Below are positions 1 to 8,367 of a DNA stretch of 64,000 nt, piece by piece; position 1 is the stretch's first letter, and each line of letters starts with the position of its first letter. This stretch comes from Roseibacterium beibuensis (lineage in GTDB: Bacteria > Pseudomonadota > Alphaproteobacteria > Rhodobacterales > Rhodobacteraceae), in assembly GCF_039542305.1 (NCBI RefSeq), contig NZ_BAABHW010000002.1, forward strand, positions 186,001-250,000. Reading direction: 5' to 3'. The notes beneath the pieces are model-generated. The model had not been told where the DNA came from. It was given only the letters and a program-made list of their open reading frames with translations, and made no database searches. Both the position numbers and the translations under genes were made by a program.

Positions 1-1509
1 GAGAATTTCCGCGAGTTGCGCAGCCGCCTGTCCGACCGCAACTTCGAATCCGAGACCGATACCGAGACCGTGGCGCAACTCTGCGCGTCTTTCCTCGATG
101 AGGGGAAAACCCCGCGCGAGGCGGCGACCGAGACGCTCAAGCATCTCGAAGGGGCCTTCGCGCTGGCCTTCCTGTTCGAGGGCGAAGAGGACCTGATCGT
201 CGCCGCGCGCAAGGGCAGCCCGCTTTGCATCGGCCATGGCGACGGCGAGATGTATGTGGGTTCGGACGCCATCGCTTTGTCGCCGCTGACCAACCTCATC
301 ACCTATCTCGAAGAAGGCGACTATGCTTTCGTCACCCGCGACGGCGTCGAGATCCGGGACGCCAAGGGCAGGCTGGCGAACCGCGACGCGCGGACGATCT
401 CGGCCCAGACCGCGCAGATCGACAAGGCCGGGCACAAGCATTTCATGTCGAAGGAGATCTTCGAACAACCGACCGTGCTGGCCGAGTGTCTGACCCATTA
501 CTCTGCGGGTGAGCGGGTCGCCCTGCCCGAAGGCGCGCTCGATTTCGCCGAGACCGACCGCCTGATCCTCGTGGCCTGCGGCACGGCGCATTACGCCTGC
601 TCGGTCGCGAAATACTGGTTCGAGCAACTGGCCGGCCTGCCCTGCGATGTCGATATCGCCAGCGAGTTCCGCTATCGCGAGCCTCCCGTGTCGGACCGGG
701 CCACCGCGCTTTTCGTCAGCCAGTCCGGGGAGACCGCCGACACGCTGGCCGCCCTGCGCTACGCCCAGGGCAAGGCCGCGCGGATCGTTTCGGTGGTGAA
801 CGTGCCCGAAAGCTCGATCGCGCGCGAAAGCGACCTTGCCCTGCCGATCCTCGCCGGGATCGAGGTGGGCGTCGCCTCGACCAAGGCCTTCATGAACCAG
901 TTGGGCGTTCTGGCGAACCTCGCCATCCTCGCCGCCCGCCAGCGGGGTCGCATCGACGCGGCCCGCGAGGCGGAGTTGCTGGAAACGCTGCGCGGCCTTC
1001 CGGGGCTGATCAACCAGGCCCTCGCGCTGGAGGAACGCATCCACAAACGCACCGGCAAGCTGGCCGAGGCGCGCTCGGTCCTGTTCTTCGGGCGCGGGGC
1101 GATGTTCCCGCTGGCGCTGGAGGGCGCGCTGAAACTCAAGGAAATCAGCTATATCCATGCCGAGGGCTATGCCAGCGGCGAGCTAAAGCACGGCCCCATC
1201 GCGCTGGTCGACAAGACGGTGCCGGTGATCGTCATGGCCCCGCGCGATGCCCTGTTCGACAAGACCGTGTCGAACATGCAGGAAGTGCTGGCGCGCGAGG
1301 GACGCGTCTGGCTGATCACCGATGCCGAAGGCGCCGAGATCGCCGGGGATGGAGTCTGGCAGACGCTGGTCATGCCGCGGATCGACCCGATCTTTGCCCC
1401 GATGCTTTACGCGGTTCCGGCACAACTGATCGCCTACCACACGGCGCTGCATAAGGGCACGGACGTGGACCAGCCGCGCAACCTCGCCAAATCGGTGACG
1501 GTCGAATGA
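1..1509 (+). CDS. glmS: Glutamine--fructose-6-phosphate aminotransferase (isomerizing), 5'-truncated by window edge
   Basis: GlmS makes glucosamine-6-phosphate from fructose-6-phosphate and glutamine, the first step toward peptidoglycan and LPS amino sugars, in the cytosol. The frame is open from base 1, so the N-terminal glutaminase half is cut: its catalytic Cys lies outside and only the late part (GEMYVGSDA, SPLTN, YLEEGDYA) is seen. Both SIS sugar-isomerase domains follow (VACGTAHYAC, VSQSGETADTLAAL, EVGVASTKAF, LKEISYIHAEGYASGELKHGP). The end NLAKSVTVE is the family C-terminus. The next gene starts at 1506, overlapping the TGA by four bases. The apparent TTG start at 16 is not real. Confidence 0.97.
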   Translation, partial: ENFRELRSRLSDRNFESETDTETVAQLCASFLDEGKTPREAATETLKHLEGAFALAFLFEGEEDLIVAARKGSPLCIGHGDGEMYVGSDAIALSPLTNLITYLEEGDYAFVTRDGVEIRDAKGRLANRDARTISAQTAQIDKAGHKHFMSKEIFEQPTVLAECLTHYSAGERVALPEGALDFAETDRLILVACGTAHYACSVAKYWFEQLAGLPCDVDIASEFRYREPPVSDRATALFVSQSGETADTLAALRYAQGKAARIVSVVNVPESSIARESDLALPILAGIEVGVASTKAFMNQLGVLANLAILAARQRGRIDAAREAELLETLRGLPGLINQALALEERIHKRTGKLAEARSVLFFGRGAMFPLALEGALKLKEISYIHAEGYASGELKHGPIALVDKTVPVIVMAPRDALFDKTVSNMQEVLAREGRVWLITDAEGAEIAGDGVWQTLVMPRIDPIFAPMLYAVPAQLIAYHTALHKGTDVDQPRNLAKSVTVE

Positions 1510-2102
1510 GCTTGCCGGGGTCCGCCAACCTCACCTTGACCGGTCGTTTCGTGCAGCTTGTGCCGCTGTCCCACGACCACGCCGAGGCCCTGTCTGCCGC
1601 CTCGGCCGAGGGGGCGCTGGACCGTCTGTGATACACAACCGTTCCGTCGCCGCAGGGTATGGCGACCGAGATCAACCGACGCCTTGCCTTGAAGGCCGCC
1701 GGCAGCATGGTGCCGTTCGCAACGCTCGACGCCGAGGGGCGTGCCGTTGGCATGACCACCTACATGAATATTGACGCGGGCCTGCCCCGGGTCGAGATCG
1801 GGTCCACCTGGATTGGCCCATCGGCGCAGCGCGGGCCTGTGAACACCGAGGCCAAGCGGCTGATGCTGGGCCATGCCTTCGAGGTCTGGGGCTGCACGGC
1901 GGTCGAATTCCGCACGCATCGACTGAACACCCAGTCGCGCCGCGCCATCGAACGGCTGGGGGCGCAGCTGGACGGCATCCTGCGGGCGCATATGCGGATG
2001 CCGAACGGCACGTTGCGCGACACGGCGGTCTACTCGATCACCGCGCCCGAATGGCCCGCGGTGCGCAGCCATCTCGACTGGCAGCTGGCGCGCCCGCGCT
2101 AA
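1506..2102 (+). pseudogene. GNAT (RimJ/RimL-like) N-acetyltransferase gene with an in-frame TGA
   Basis: An ATG overlapping the glmS stop opens a frame encoding MSLPGSANLTLTGRFVQLVP, which reaches TGA at 1629-1631 and continues in the same frame (YTTVPSPQG, then MATEINRRL) to 2102. Related acetyltransferases carry a tryptophan just before the W-x-T segment, so TGG to TGA is the simplest explanation. The downstream part has the expected family blocks: a substrate strand (PFATLDAEGRAVG), VEIGSTWI, NTEAKRLMLGHAFE (acetyl-CoA loop) and NTQSRRAIERLGA. A shorter protein from the ATG at 1659 (147 aa) could still be made but lacks the first strand and helix. A sequencing error cannot be excluded. Confidence 0.8.
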
Positions 2103-2114
2103 GGCGCGCCGCGC

Positions 2115-3191
2115 TCAGAACGGCTTGATCGCAACCTTCAGAACCCCGTCGCGCTGGTGTGAAAAGAGGTCATAGGCCTCCACGATATCGTCAAGCTTGC
2201 GCTCATGGGTCACCATTGCGTTCAGATCGAGGCGACCGCTCGAGATCACGTCCATCAGGCGGCGCATGCGCTCCTTGCCGCCGGGACAGAGCGAGGTCAC
2301 GATGGTATGGTCGCCAAGGCCCGCGTGAAACCCCGAAAGCGGGATCGTGATATCCCCCGAATAAACACCGAGGCTGGACAGCGTGCCGCCCGGGCGCAAC
2401 ACCTCGAGGCAGTTCTGAAAGGTCGTCTGCAGCCCCAGCGCCTCGATGGCGACATCGACGCCGCGACCGTCGGTCATTTCGAGGATCTTGTCGACCGGAT
2501 TGCCGGCCGAGATGTCGACGACCTCGTCGGCCCCCATCTTCCGCGCGATCTCGAGCCGCTTCGGGTTGCCGTCGACGGCGATGATCCGCGTCGCGCCCAT
2601 CAGCTTGGCGCCCGCCGTGGCGCATAGCCCGATTGGCCCCTGTGCGAAAACGGCGACCGTGTCGCCAATCCGGACCTTGCCCGCCTCGGCCCCGGCGAAC
2701 CCGGTCGACATGATGTCGGGGCACATCAGGACCTGTTCGTCGGTCAGATGGTCCGGCACAAGCGCAAGGTTGGCCTCGGCATCCGGCACCAACAGGTATT
2801 CGGCCTGACAACCGTCGATCGTGTTGCCGAACCGCCAGCCACCCATCGGCTTGAACCCATGCCGCGTGCCGCGCCCGTCCTGGCTACACTGTCCGCAGAG
2901 ACAGGCATTCGACACGCCAGATGGCGTGATGGCCCCCGCGATCACACGCTGGCCTTCTGCGAAGCCCTCGACGGCAGACCCCAGCTTCTCGATCACGCCG
3001 ACAGGTTCGTGACCGATGGTCAGTCCCTTTTCGACAGGGTACTCGGCCTTCAGGATGTGCACATCCGTGCCGCAGATGGTCGTGGTCGTCACCCGGATCA
3101 GCGCGTCCTTCGGCCCGACATCAGGGATTTTCTTGTCCGCCAGTTCGATGCGGTTCTTCTCGACGAAGACGGCCGCTTTCATCATGGACAT
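2115..3191 (-). CDS. Zinc-dependent NAD(P) alcohol dehydrogenase
   Basis: A 358-aa medium-chain dehydrogenase. Cys40 (ICGTD) and His61-Glu62 (GHEPVG) are the catalytic zinc ligands, and the Rossmann domain is centred on VFAQGPIGLCATAGAKLMG. It resembles the isopropanol/2-alcohol dehydrogenase branch (TTICGTDVHILK, CPDIMSTGF). It should oxidise a secondary or small alcohol in the cytosol, but the substrate cannot be read from the sequence. An AGAGGAG ribosome site lies about 6 bases before the chosen ATG. Two more Met codons follow (MSMMKAAV), so the start could shift by 2-3 residues. Monocistronic. Confidence 0.9.
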   Translation of the reverse strand: MSMMKAAVFVEKNRIELADKKIPDVGPKDALIRVTTTTICGTDVHILKAEYPVEKGLTIGHEPVGVIEKLGSAVEGFAEGQRVIAGAITPSGVSNACLCGQCSQDGRGTRHGFKPMGGWRFGNTIDGCQAEYLLVPDAEANLALVPDHLTDEQVLMCPDIMSTGFAGAEAGKVRIGDTVAVFAQGPIGLCATAGAKLMGATRIIAVDGNPKRLEIARKMGADEVVDISAGNPVDKILEMTDGRGVDVAIEALGLQTTFQNCLEVLRPGGTLSSLGVYSGDITIPLSGFHAGLGDHTIVTSLCPGGKERMRRLMDVISSGRLDLNAMVTHERKLDDIVEAYDLFSHQRDGVLKVAIKPF

Positions 3192-3340
3192 CGGATGCTC
3201 CTCTCGCGTTCACCAGCCTGTGGATGGCCCCAGGCTAAACGGGCGCGGCGGCGCGCTCCTTGATCTCCGTCAAGCGCGCTGTGCCACGACGCGGCTGGCC
3301 CGAAGGGTCGCCGGGCGGGGCCAGGGCGCCCGCCCGGCGG

Positions 3341-4312
3341 TCAAACCTCGGGAACCCCGCCCTGCATCACGGTCAGAAACCAGTCGGTGTCGATATTGCC
3401 GCCGCACAGGATCACGCCGACCTTCTTGCCTTTCATCGCCGCGCGTTCCTGCATCAGCCCGGCCAGCGGCGCGGCCCCTGCCCCTTCGGCAAGGTTGTGA
3501 ATGTCGCGATAGTAGACGCGAATCGCCTCGGCCACCTCCTCGTCGGAAACGGTGATGATCCGGGCGGCCTTTTCGCCGTAGATGTCCAGCGCCTCCTGCA
3601 CCGGGACGCGGACGGCCATGCCATCGGCGAAGGTGCGCGCGGTTTGCGTTTCGACCGCGTGGCCCGCCTCGGCCGACAGCTTGGCGGTCTGGGCATTCTC
3701 GCTGACGACGCCCACGATCTCGGCCTTGGCCCCGAGGGCATCGCGCGCAAGGATCGTGCCGCAGATGCCCGACCCGCAGCCGATGGGGACATAGACGGTG
3801 TCGAGGTCGGGTATGGCCGAGAACAGCTCGAACCCATAGGTCGCCACGCCGCGCACCAGTTCCTCGTGGAAAGGCGGCACGATGAAGAGCCCCTCTTCCC
3901 CGGCGACGCGGAACGCTTCTTCCTTGGCGGTATCGAAATCCTCTCCGAACTCGACCAGCTCGGCCCCGAAGGCGCGCATCGCGGCGTTCTTTTCCACCGA
4001 GTTGCCATGCGGGACATAGACCTTGGCCGTCAGCCCGGCGGCCACCGCCGCCCGCGCCTGCCCCTGTCCGTGGTTGCCGCGCGTCGCCGTGCAGATGCCC
4101 GGCACATCGGGATGGGTGCGTTTCAGCCAGTCGATGAAGGTGATCGCGCCGCGCACCTTGAACGACCCGGTGGGCGTGTGGTTCTCGTGCTTGATCCAGA
4201 TCTCGGCTCCGAACCGCTCGGCCAGTTGCGGCCATGCATATTGCGGGGTCGGCAGCATCTGGCGGGTGACGAGGGCGTGGGCCTGTTCAAGGTCGGAACG
4301 TGTGAACTGCAT
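3341..4312 (-). CDS. Threonine/serine dehydratase-type PLP enzyme
   Basis: A 323-aa fold-type II PLP enzyme that probably deaminates threonine or serine to a 2-oxo acid plus ammonia. Lys52 in TGSFKVRGA is the Schiff-base lysine. TATRGNHGQGQA is the substrate loop, VPIGCGSGICGT is the phosphate-binding glycine loop, and ILCGGNID is the conserved end. There is no C-terminal ACT domain, so it is a catabolic or unregulated type and not the long biosynthetic IlvA. The start at 4312 (MQFTRSDL) is preferred over one 23 codons upstream because GGAGG sits 7 bases before it. It does not appear to share an operon with its neighbours. Confidence 0.9.
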   Translation of the reverse strand: MQFTRSDLEQAHALVTRQMLPTPQYAWPQLAERFGAEIWIKHENHTPTGSFKVRGAITFIDWLKRTHPDVPGICTATRGNHGQGQARAAVAAGLTAKVYVPHGNSVEKNAAMRAFGAELVEFGEDFDTAKEEAFRVAGEEGLFIVPPFHEELVRGVATYGFELFSAIPDLDTVYVPIGCGSGICGTILARDALGAKAEIVGVVSENAQTAKLSAEAGHAVETQTARTFADGMAVRVPVQEALDIYGEKAARIITVSDEEVAEAIRVYYRDIHNLAEGAGAAPLAGLMQERAAMKGKKVGVILCGGNIDTDWFLTVMQGGVPEV

Positions 4313-4422
4313 CGAAAACCTCCGGGCGCGGTGCGTTTTCGCGAAGCCTACCCTGCGCAGGCCGCCTTGTATGCAGCCCACTGCGAGGCCTAGGGTCGCG
4401 CCAGGCAGACAGGAGGGACGGC

Positions 4423-5067
4423 ATGACGATACTTATCACCGGCGCAAACCGTGGCATCGGCAAGGCGCTGTCCGAGGCCTATGCGGGTCGCGGCGAGACC
4501 GTCATCTCGACCGCCCGCAGCGCCGAGGGCTGCGCACCGCTGGACGTGGCCGATCCGGCCTCGGTCACCGCGCTGGCCAAAGGGCTGGATGGGCAGGCCA
4601 TCGACCTGCTGATCTGCAATGCCGGGGTTTATCCCGACAAGGATCAATCGCTCGACACCGGCTATCCGCCCGAGATGTGGGCCGAGGTCTTTGCGGTGAA
4701 CGTGACGGGCGTATTCCTGACGGTGCAGGCGCTTCTGCCGAACCTGTCGAAATCCGCCGCCCCGAAAATCGCCATCATCTCCAGCCAGATGGGGTCGGAC
4801 ACGCGGGCACCGGGGGGAAGCTATATCTACCGCGCCTCGAAGGCCGCCGCGCTGAACCTGGGCCGGAACCTCGCCACCGACCTGCGCCCGCGCGGGATCG
4901 CGGTGGGGATCTATCACCCCGGCTGGGTCCGCACCGACATGGGCACCGAGGCCGCCGATATCGGCCTGGACGACAGCGTATCGGGACTGATCGCGCGGTT
5001 CGACGCCCTGTCGCTGGAGACGACGGGCTGTTTCGAGACATGGGACGGACGGCCACACCCGTTCTGA
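4423..5067 (+). CDS. Short-chain dehydrogenase/reductase
   Basis: A 214-aa classical-type SDR. The nucleotide-binding TGANRGIG is at residues 6-13, CNAG near 65-68, catalytic Ser near 120, and Tyr136-x3-Lys140 (YRASK). The C-terminus (HPGWVRTDMG) resembles C-factor/CsgA-like SDRs, which are shorter than the usual 250 aa. The substrate is unknown. The start is preceded by AGGAGGG. It is divergent from the dehydratase gene, about 110 bp between starts. Confidence 0.88.
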   Translation: MTILITGANRGIGKALSEAYAGRGETVISTARSAEGCAPLDVADPASVTALAKGLDGQAIDLLICNAGVYPDKDQSLDTGYPPEMWAEVFAVNVTGVFLTVQALLPNLSKSAAPKIAIISSQMGSDTRAPGGSYIYRASKAAALNLGRNLATDLRPRGIAVGIYHPGWVRTDMGTEAADIGLDDSVSGLIARFDALSLETTGCFETWDGRPHPF

Positions 5068-5157
5068 CATGGCCCCTCCCCGACAGATCGGCCCTTGCGG
5101 CACTGGGTTCAGCGGCCTATGAGGCGCGCTGAGACAAAGAGGGACGGGGCGCATTTC

Positions 5158-6396
5158 ATGCCCATTCTGGTGATGAAATTCGGCGGCACGAGCGTTGGCT
5201 CGCTCGACCGCATTCAACGCGCCGCAAAGCGCGTGGGCCGCGAGGTGGCCAATGGCTATGACGTGATCGTCATCGTCAGCGCCATGTCGGGCGAGACCAA
5301 CAAGCTGGTCGGCTATGTCGAGGAAACCTCGCCGCTGTTCGATGCCCGCGAGTATGACGCCGTCGTGTCCTCGGGCGAGAACGTGACCGCCGGCCTGATG
5401 GCCATGACCTTGCAGGAAATGGATGTCCCCGCGCGCAGCTGGCAGGGCTGGCAGGTGCCGGTCAAGACCACCAGCGCCCATGCCAGCGCCCGGATCGAGG
5501 AAATCCCGAGCGAGAACATCCTCGCCAAGTTCGGCGAAGGCATGAAGGTTGCCGTTGTCGCGGGCTTCCAGGGGATCAGCCCCGAGGGGCGCATCACCAC
5601 GTTGGGACGCGGCGGGTCGGACACCACCGCCGTTGCCTTTGCCGCCGCTTTCGGGGCCGAGCGGTGCGATATCTACACCGACGTGGACGGGGTCTATACC
5701 ACCGACCCGCGCATCACCGCCAAGGCCCGCAAACTCGACCGCATCGCCTTCGAGGAGATGCTGGAGCTTGCCAGCCTCGGGGCCAAGGTGCTGCAAACCC
5801 GGTCGGTCGAGCTGGCCATGCGCTACAATGTCAAACTGCGGGTTCTGTCGAGCTTCGAGGAACCCAGCGACGAGGCGGGCACGCTGGTCTGTGCCGAGGA
5901 GGATATCGTGGAAAGCAATGTCGTGGCCGGTGTGGCCTATTCCCGCGAAGAAGCGAAGCTGACGCTGACCCATGTCGAGGACCGGCCCGGCATCGCCGCC
6001 GCGATCTTCGGCCCCCTCGCCGATGCGGGTGTGAACGTGGACATGATCGTGCAGAACATCTCGGATGCGGGGATGACCGACATGACCTTCTCCTGCCCGG
6101 TGAACGAGGTGAAGCGCGCCGAGAAGGCGCTGAAGGACGCGCGGGATGCCGGCGAGATGGGCTTTGCCGAGTTGATCGCCGATACCGAGGTCGCCAAGGT
6201 TTCCATCGTGGGGATCGGCATGCGCAGCCATGCGGGCGTGGCGGCGAAGATGTTCAAGACCCTCCGCGACGAGGGGATCAACATCAAGGTCATCACCACC
6301 TCCGAGATCAAGGTCTCGGTCCTGATCGACCGGAAATACATGGAACTGGCCGTTCAGGCGCTGCACGACGCGTTCGAGCTGGACAAGGCGGCCTGA
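5158..6396 (+). CDS. lysC: Aspartate kinase
   Basis: A 412-aa aspartokinase, which phosphorylates L-aspartate as the first step of lysine, threonine and methionine synthesis. The N-terminus VMKFGGTSVGS is the kinase signature. GRGGSDTTAVAFAAAF and CDIYTDVDGVYTTDPR are the ATP/aspartate site, and two ACT regulatory domains occupy roughly residues 265-405. Length and layout match the feedback-inhibited, lysC-alpha type of alphaproteobacteria. MPILVMKFGG at 5158 is chosen over upstream codons because all homologues start there and GGGACGGGG lies before it. Confidence 0.97.
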   Translation: MPILVMKFGGTSVGSLDRIQRAAKRVGREVANGYDVIVIVSAMSGETNKLVGYVEETSPLFDAREYDAVVSSGENVTAGLMAMTLQEMDVPARSWQGWQVPVKTTSAHASARIEEIPSENILAKFGEGMKVAVVAGFQGISPEGRITTLGRGGSDTTAVAFAAAFGAERCDIYTDVDGVYTTDPRITAKARKLDRIAFEEMLELASLGAKVLQTRSVELAMRYNVKLRVLSSFEEPSDEAGTLVCAEEDIVESNVVAGVAYSREEAKLTLTHVEDRPGIAAAIFGPLADAGVNVDMIVQNISDAGMTDMTFSCPVNEVKRAEKALKDARDAGEMGFAELIADTEVAKVSIVGIGMRSHAGVAAKMFKTLRDEGINIKVITTSEIKVSVLIDRKYMELAVQALHDAFELDKAA

Positions 6397-6516
6397 TCCG
6401 AAGGGACCATTGCGGCTGGCGCAAGGCGGGCTTGCGGGGTTGGGCGGTGCAAAAAATGCTGCACCTGCATAATATCCTGGAAACTCGACCCGGCAACTTG
6501 CATCCGTGAGGTTCCA

Positions 6517-6750
6517 ATGACGACCAGCAGCCTGGCCCACGCCGCCGCTTCCCCCTTTGCCCATTTCGGCGCGCGCGTCGCCGAGATCTTCGCCGCCATT
6601 GCCCATGCGCTGTCGGTCAGCGCAGGTGCAGAGCAGCGTATCGACCGCATCCATGCGCTTCAGGCGCTGAGCGACGCGGAACTGGCCGAGCGCGGCATCG
6701 CACGCGACGATATCGTCGCGCATGTCTTCGACGATTTCATCAAGTCCTGA
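6517..6750 (+). CDS. Small DUF1127-type protein
   Basis: A 77-aa protein. The C-terminal half (QRIDRIHALQALSDAELAERGIARDDIVAHVFDDF) carries the DUF1127 core pattern, R-x2-L-x2-L-S-D-x-E-L-x-x-x-G-I-x-R-x-D-I. An alanine-rich helix precedes it. Small DUF1127 proteins in alphaproteobacteria have been tied to RNA turnover and phosphate or stress adaptation; no role is shown here. It stands alone, 120 bp after lysC, with GAGG about 7 bases before its ATG. Confidence 0.8.
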   Translation: MTTSSLAHAAASPFAHFGARVAEIFAAIAHALSVSAGAEQRIDRIHALQALSDAELAERGIARDDIVAHVFDDFIKS

Positions 6751-7098
6751 TCCTTCGATATCTTGAGGCTGTGTCCGGGGTTCGCACCGGACGTGCCGTA
6801 TGTTGCCCGGGCCAACGGCGAAGCGACCTCGCGCAACACCGCTGCGGCGCGGCAATGGAAGCCGCGCCGGTGATCTCGCTACATCTGGCCCTCCAGGTCC
6901 CCAGACTGGCGACCGCTTTGGGTCCTTCCCGTTCTCCGACAGATGCCTGACCCGCGCCGCGAGTGCGAAGGTCTCAAGGACGCTTACCGCACAGAAATCC
7001 CTCGTCCAATGCACAGCGCCCTTCCGTCCCGACCTTGACACTCCGGCGCGTCTGTCCCCCCTCATGGGGCGCGAACAGGACCAACGGGACGAGACCAG
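6751..7098. other. 348-bp intergenic region with a strong hairpin
   Basis: No convincing gene. It contains a perfect 8-bp inverted repeat (GGCGCGGC at 6846-6853 and GCCGCGCC at 6861-6868, 7-base loop), and a shorter one near 6775-6794. Neither is followed by a T-run, so they are not classical terminators. This stretch must hold the tarD promoter, but no clear -35/-10 pair stands out. Confidence 0.5.
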
Positions 7099-8259
7099 AT
7101 GCGCATCATCGACATTCGCGAGGTGACCAAGCCGATCGCCTCGCCGATCCGCAACGCCTATATCGACTTCTCCAAGATGACCGCGAGCCTTGTGGCGGTG
7201 GTCACGGACGAGTTTCGCGATGGGCGGCGGGTCGTTGGTTACGGCTTCAACTCCAATGGGCGGTACGGACAAGGCGGGCTGATCCGCGAACGCTTCCGCG
7301 ACCGTGTGCTTGAGGCCGACCCCGACAGCCTGCTGGACGACACTGGCCTGATCGACCCGTCCAAGGTCTGGGCCGCGATGATGGTGAACGAGAAACCGGG
7401 CGGGCATGGCGAACGCTCGGTGGCGGTTGGCACCATCGACATGGCGGTCTGGGACGCGGTGGCAAAGCTGGCGGAAAAGCCGCTGTTTCACATGCTGGCC
7501 GAAAGCGAGGGGCGCGCACCCGAGCCGCGCGTCTTCGTCTATGCGGCGGGCGGATACTACTACCCCGGCAAGGACGATACGCAGTTGCGCGCCGAGATGC
7601 GCAGCTACCTCGACCGGGGTTACACCGTCGTGAAGATGAAGATCGGCGGCGCTTCGATCGACGAGGACAAGCGCAGGATCGAAGCCGTACTGGACGAGAT
7701 CGGCACCGAGGCGCAACTGGCCGTCGATGCCAACGGGCGCTTCGACCTCGAAACCGGGATCGCCTATGCCAAGATGCTGCGCGACTACCCGCTGTTCTGG
7801 TACGAGGAGGTCGGCGACCCGCTCGACTACCAGCTTCAGGCCGCGCTGTCCGAGTTCTACCCCGGCCCGATGGCCACCGGCGAAAACCTGTTCAGTCACC
7901 AGGATGCGCGCAACCTGCTGCGTTATGGCGGGATGCGGCCGGACCGCGACTGGCTGCAATTCGACTGCGCGCTGTCCTACGGGCTGGTCGAATACAAACG
8001 CACGTTGGAGGTGTTGGACCAATTGGGCTGGTCCCGGCGGCGCTGCATCCCGCATGGCGGGCACCAGATGTCGCTGAACATCGCGGCGGGTCTGGGCCTC
8101 GGGGGCAACGAAAGCTACCCGGACCTGTTCCAACCCTATGGCGGCTTTCCCGATGGCGTCGCGGTCGAGGATGGCCATATCACCATGCCGGATCTGCCCG
8201 GCATCGGGTTCGACGGAAAATCAGACCTCATCTCGGTGATGCGTGACTTGGCGGAATGA
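7099..8259 (+). CDS. tarD: D-tartrate dehydratase (enolase superfamily, MR/MLE group)
   Basis: A 386-aa enolase-superfamily enzyme that converts D-tartrate to oxaloacetate by dehydration. The assignment rests on recalled close similarity to the characterised Bradyrhizobium TarD along the whole chain: SPIRNAYIDFSKMTASLVAV, SNGRYGQGGLIRERF, FVYAAGGYYYPGK, FWYEEVGDPLDY and CIPHGGHQMSLNIAAGLGLGG. Visible catalytic elements are KMKIGG (base Lys), VDANGR, EEVGD and TGENL (metal ligands) and HGGHQ (His general acid/base). It stands as a single gene with only a weak ribosome site (GACGAGA). No transporter or regulator for tartrate is adjacent. Confidence 0.9.
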   Translation: MRIIDIREVTKPIASPIRNAYIDFSKMTASLVAVVTDEFRDGRRVVGYGFNSNGRYGQGGLIRERFRDRVLEADPDSLLDDTGLIDPSKVWAAMMVNEKPGGHGERSVAVGTIDMAVWDAVAKLAEKPLFHMLAESEGRAPEPRVFVYAAGGYYYPGKDDTQLRAEMRSYLDRGYTVVKMKIGGASIDEDKRRIEAVLDEIGTEAQLAVDANGRFDLETGIAYAKMLRDYPLFWYEEVGDPLDYQLQAALSEFYPGPMATGENLFSHQDARNLLRYGGMRPDRDWLQFDCALSYGLVEYKRTLEVLDQLGWSRRRCIPHGGHQMSLNIAAGLGLGGNESYPDLFQPYGGFPDGVAVEDGHITMPDLPGIGFDGKSDLISVMRDLAE

Positions 8260-8367
8260 CCGCCCGATCAGGCCATTAACCCATCTTCCGTTGCGCGCCC
8301 CCTGCCCCGCACGCTAGGACTCGTTTCCGGGGCAGGCGCCAACTTGGCGCCAAAAGGCGCGAGGGTC

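Noticed and set aside
1629..1631. TGA read as selenocysteine
   Set aside because: The homologous residue is Trp, not Cys, no SECIS-like hairpin is evident directly after it, and GNAT enzymes have no selenoprotein form I know of.
6846..6868. Rho-independent terminator
   Set aside because: The stem is strong but is followed by GGTGATCTCG, not a T-run, and lies about 95 bp past the nearest plus-strand gene.
4390..8178. A minus-strand open frame of more than 1200 codons
   Set aside because: It runs antisense through the SDR gene, lysC, the DUF1127 gene and most of tarD. Its translation is His/Gln/Arg/Gly-rich with no domain; it is a high-GC shadow frame.
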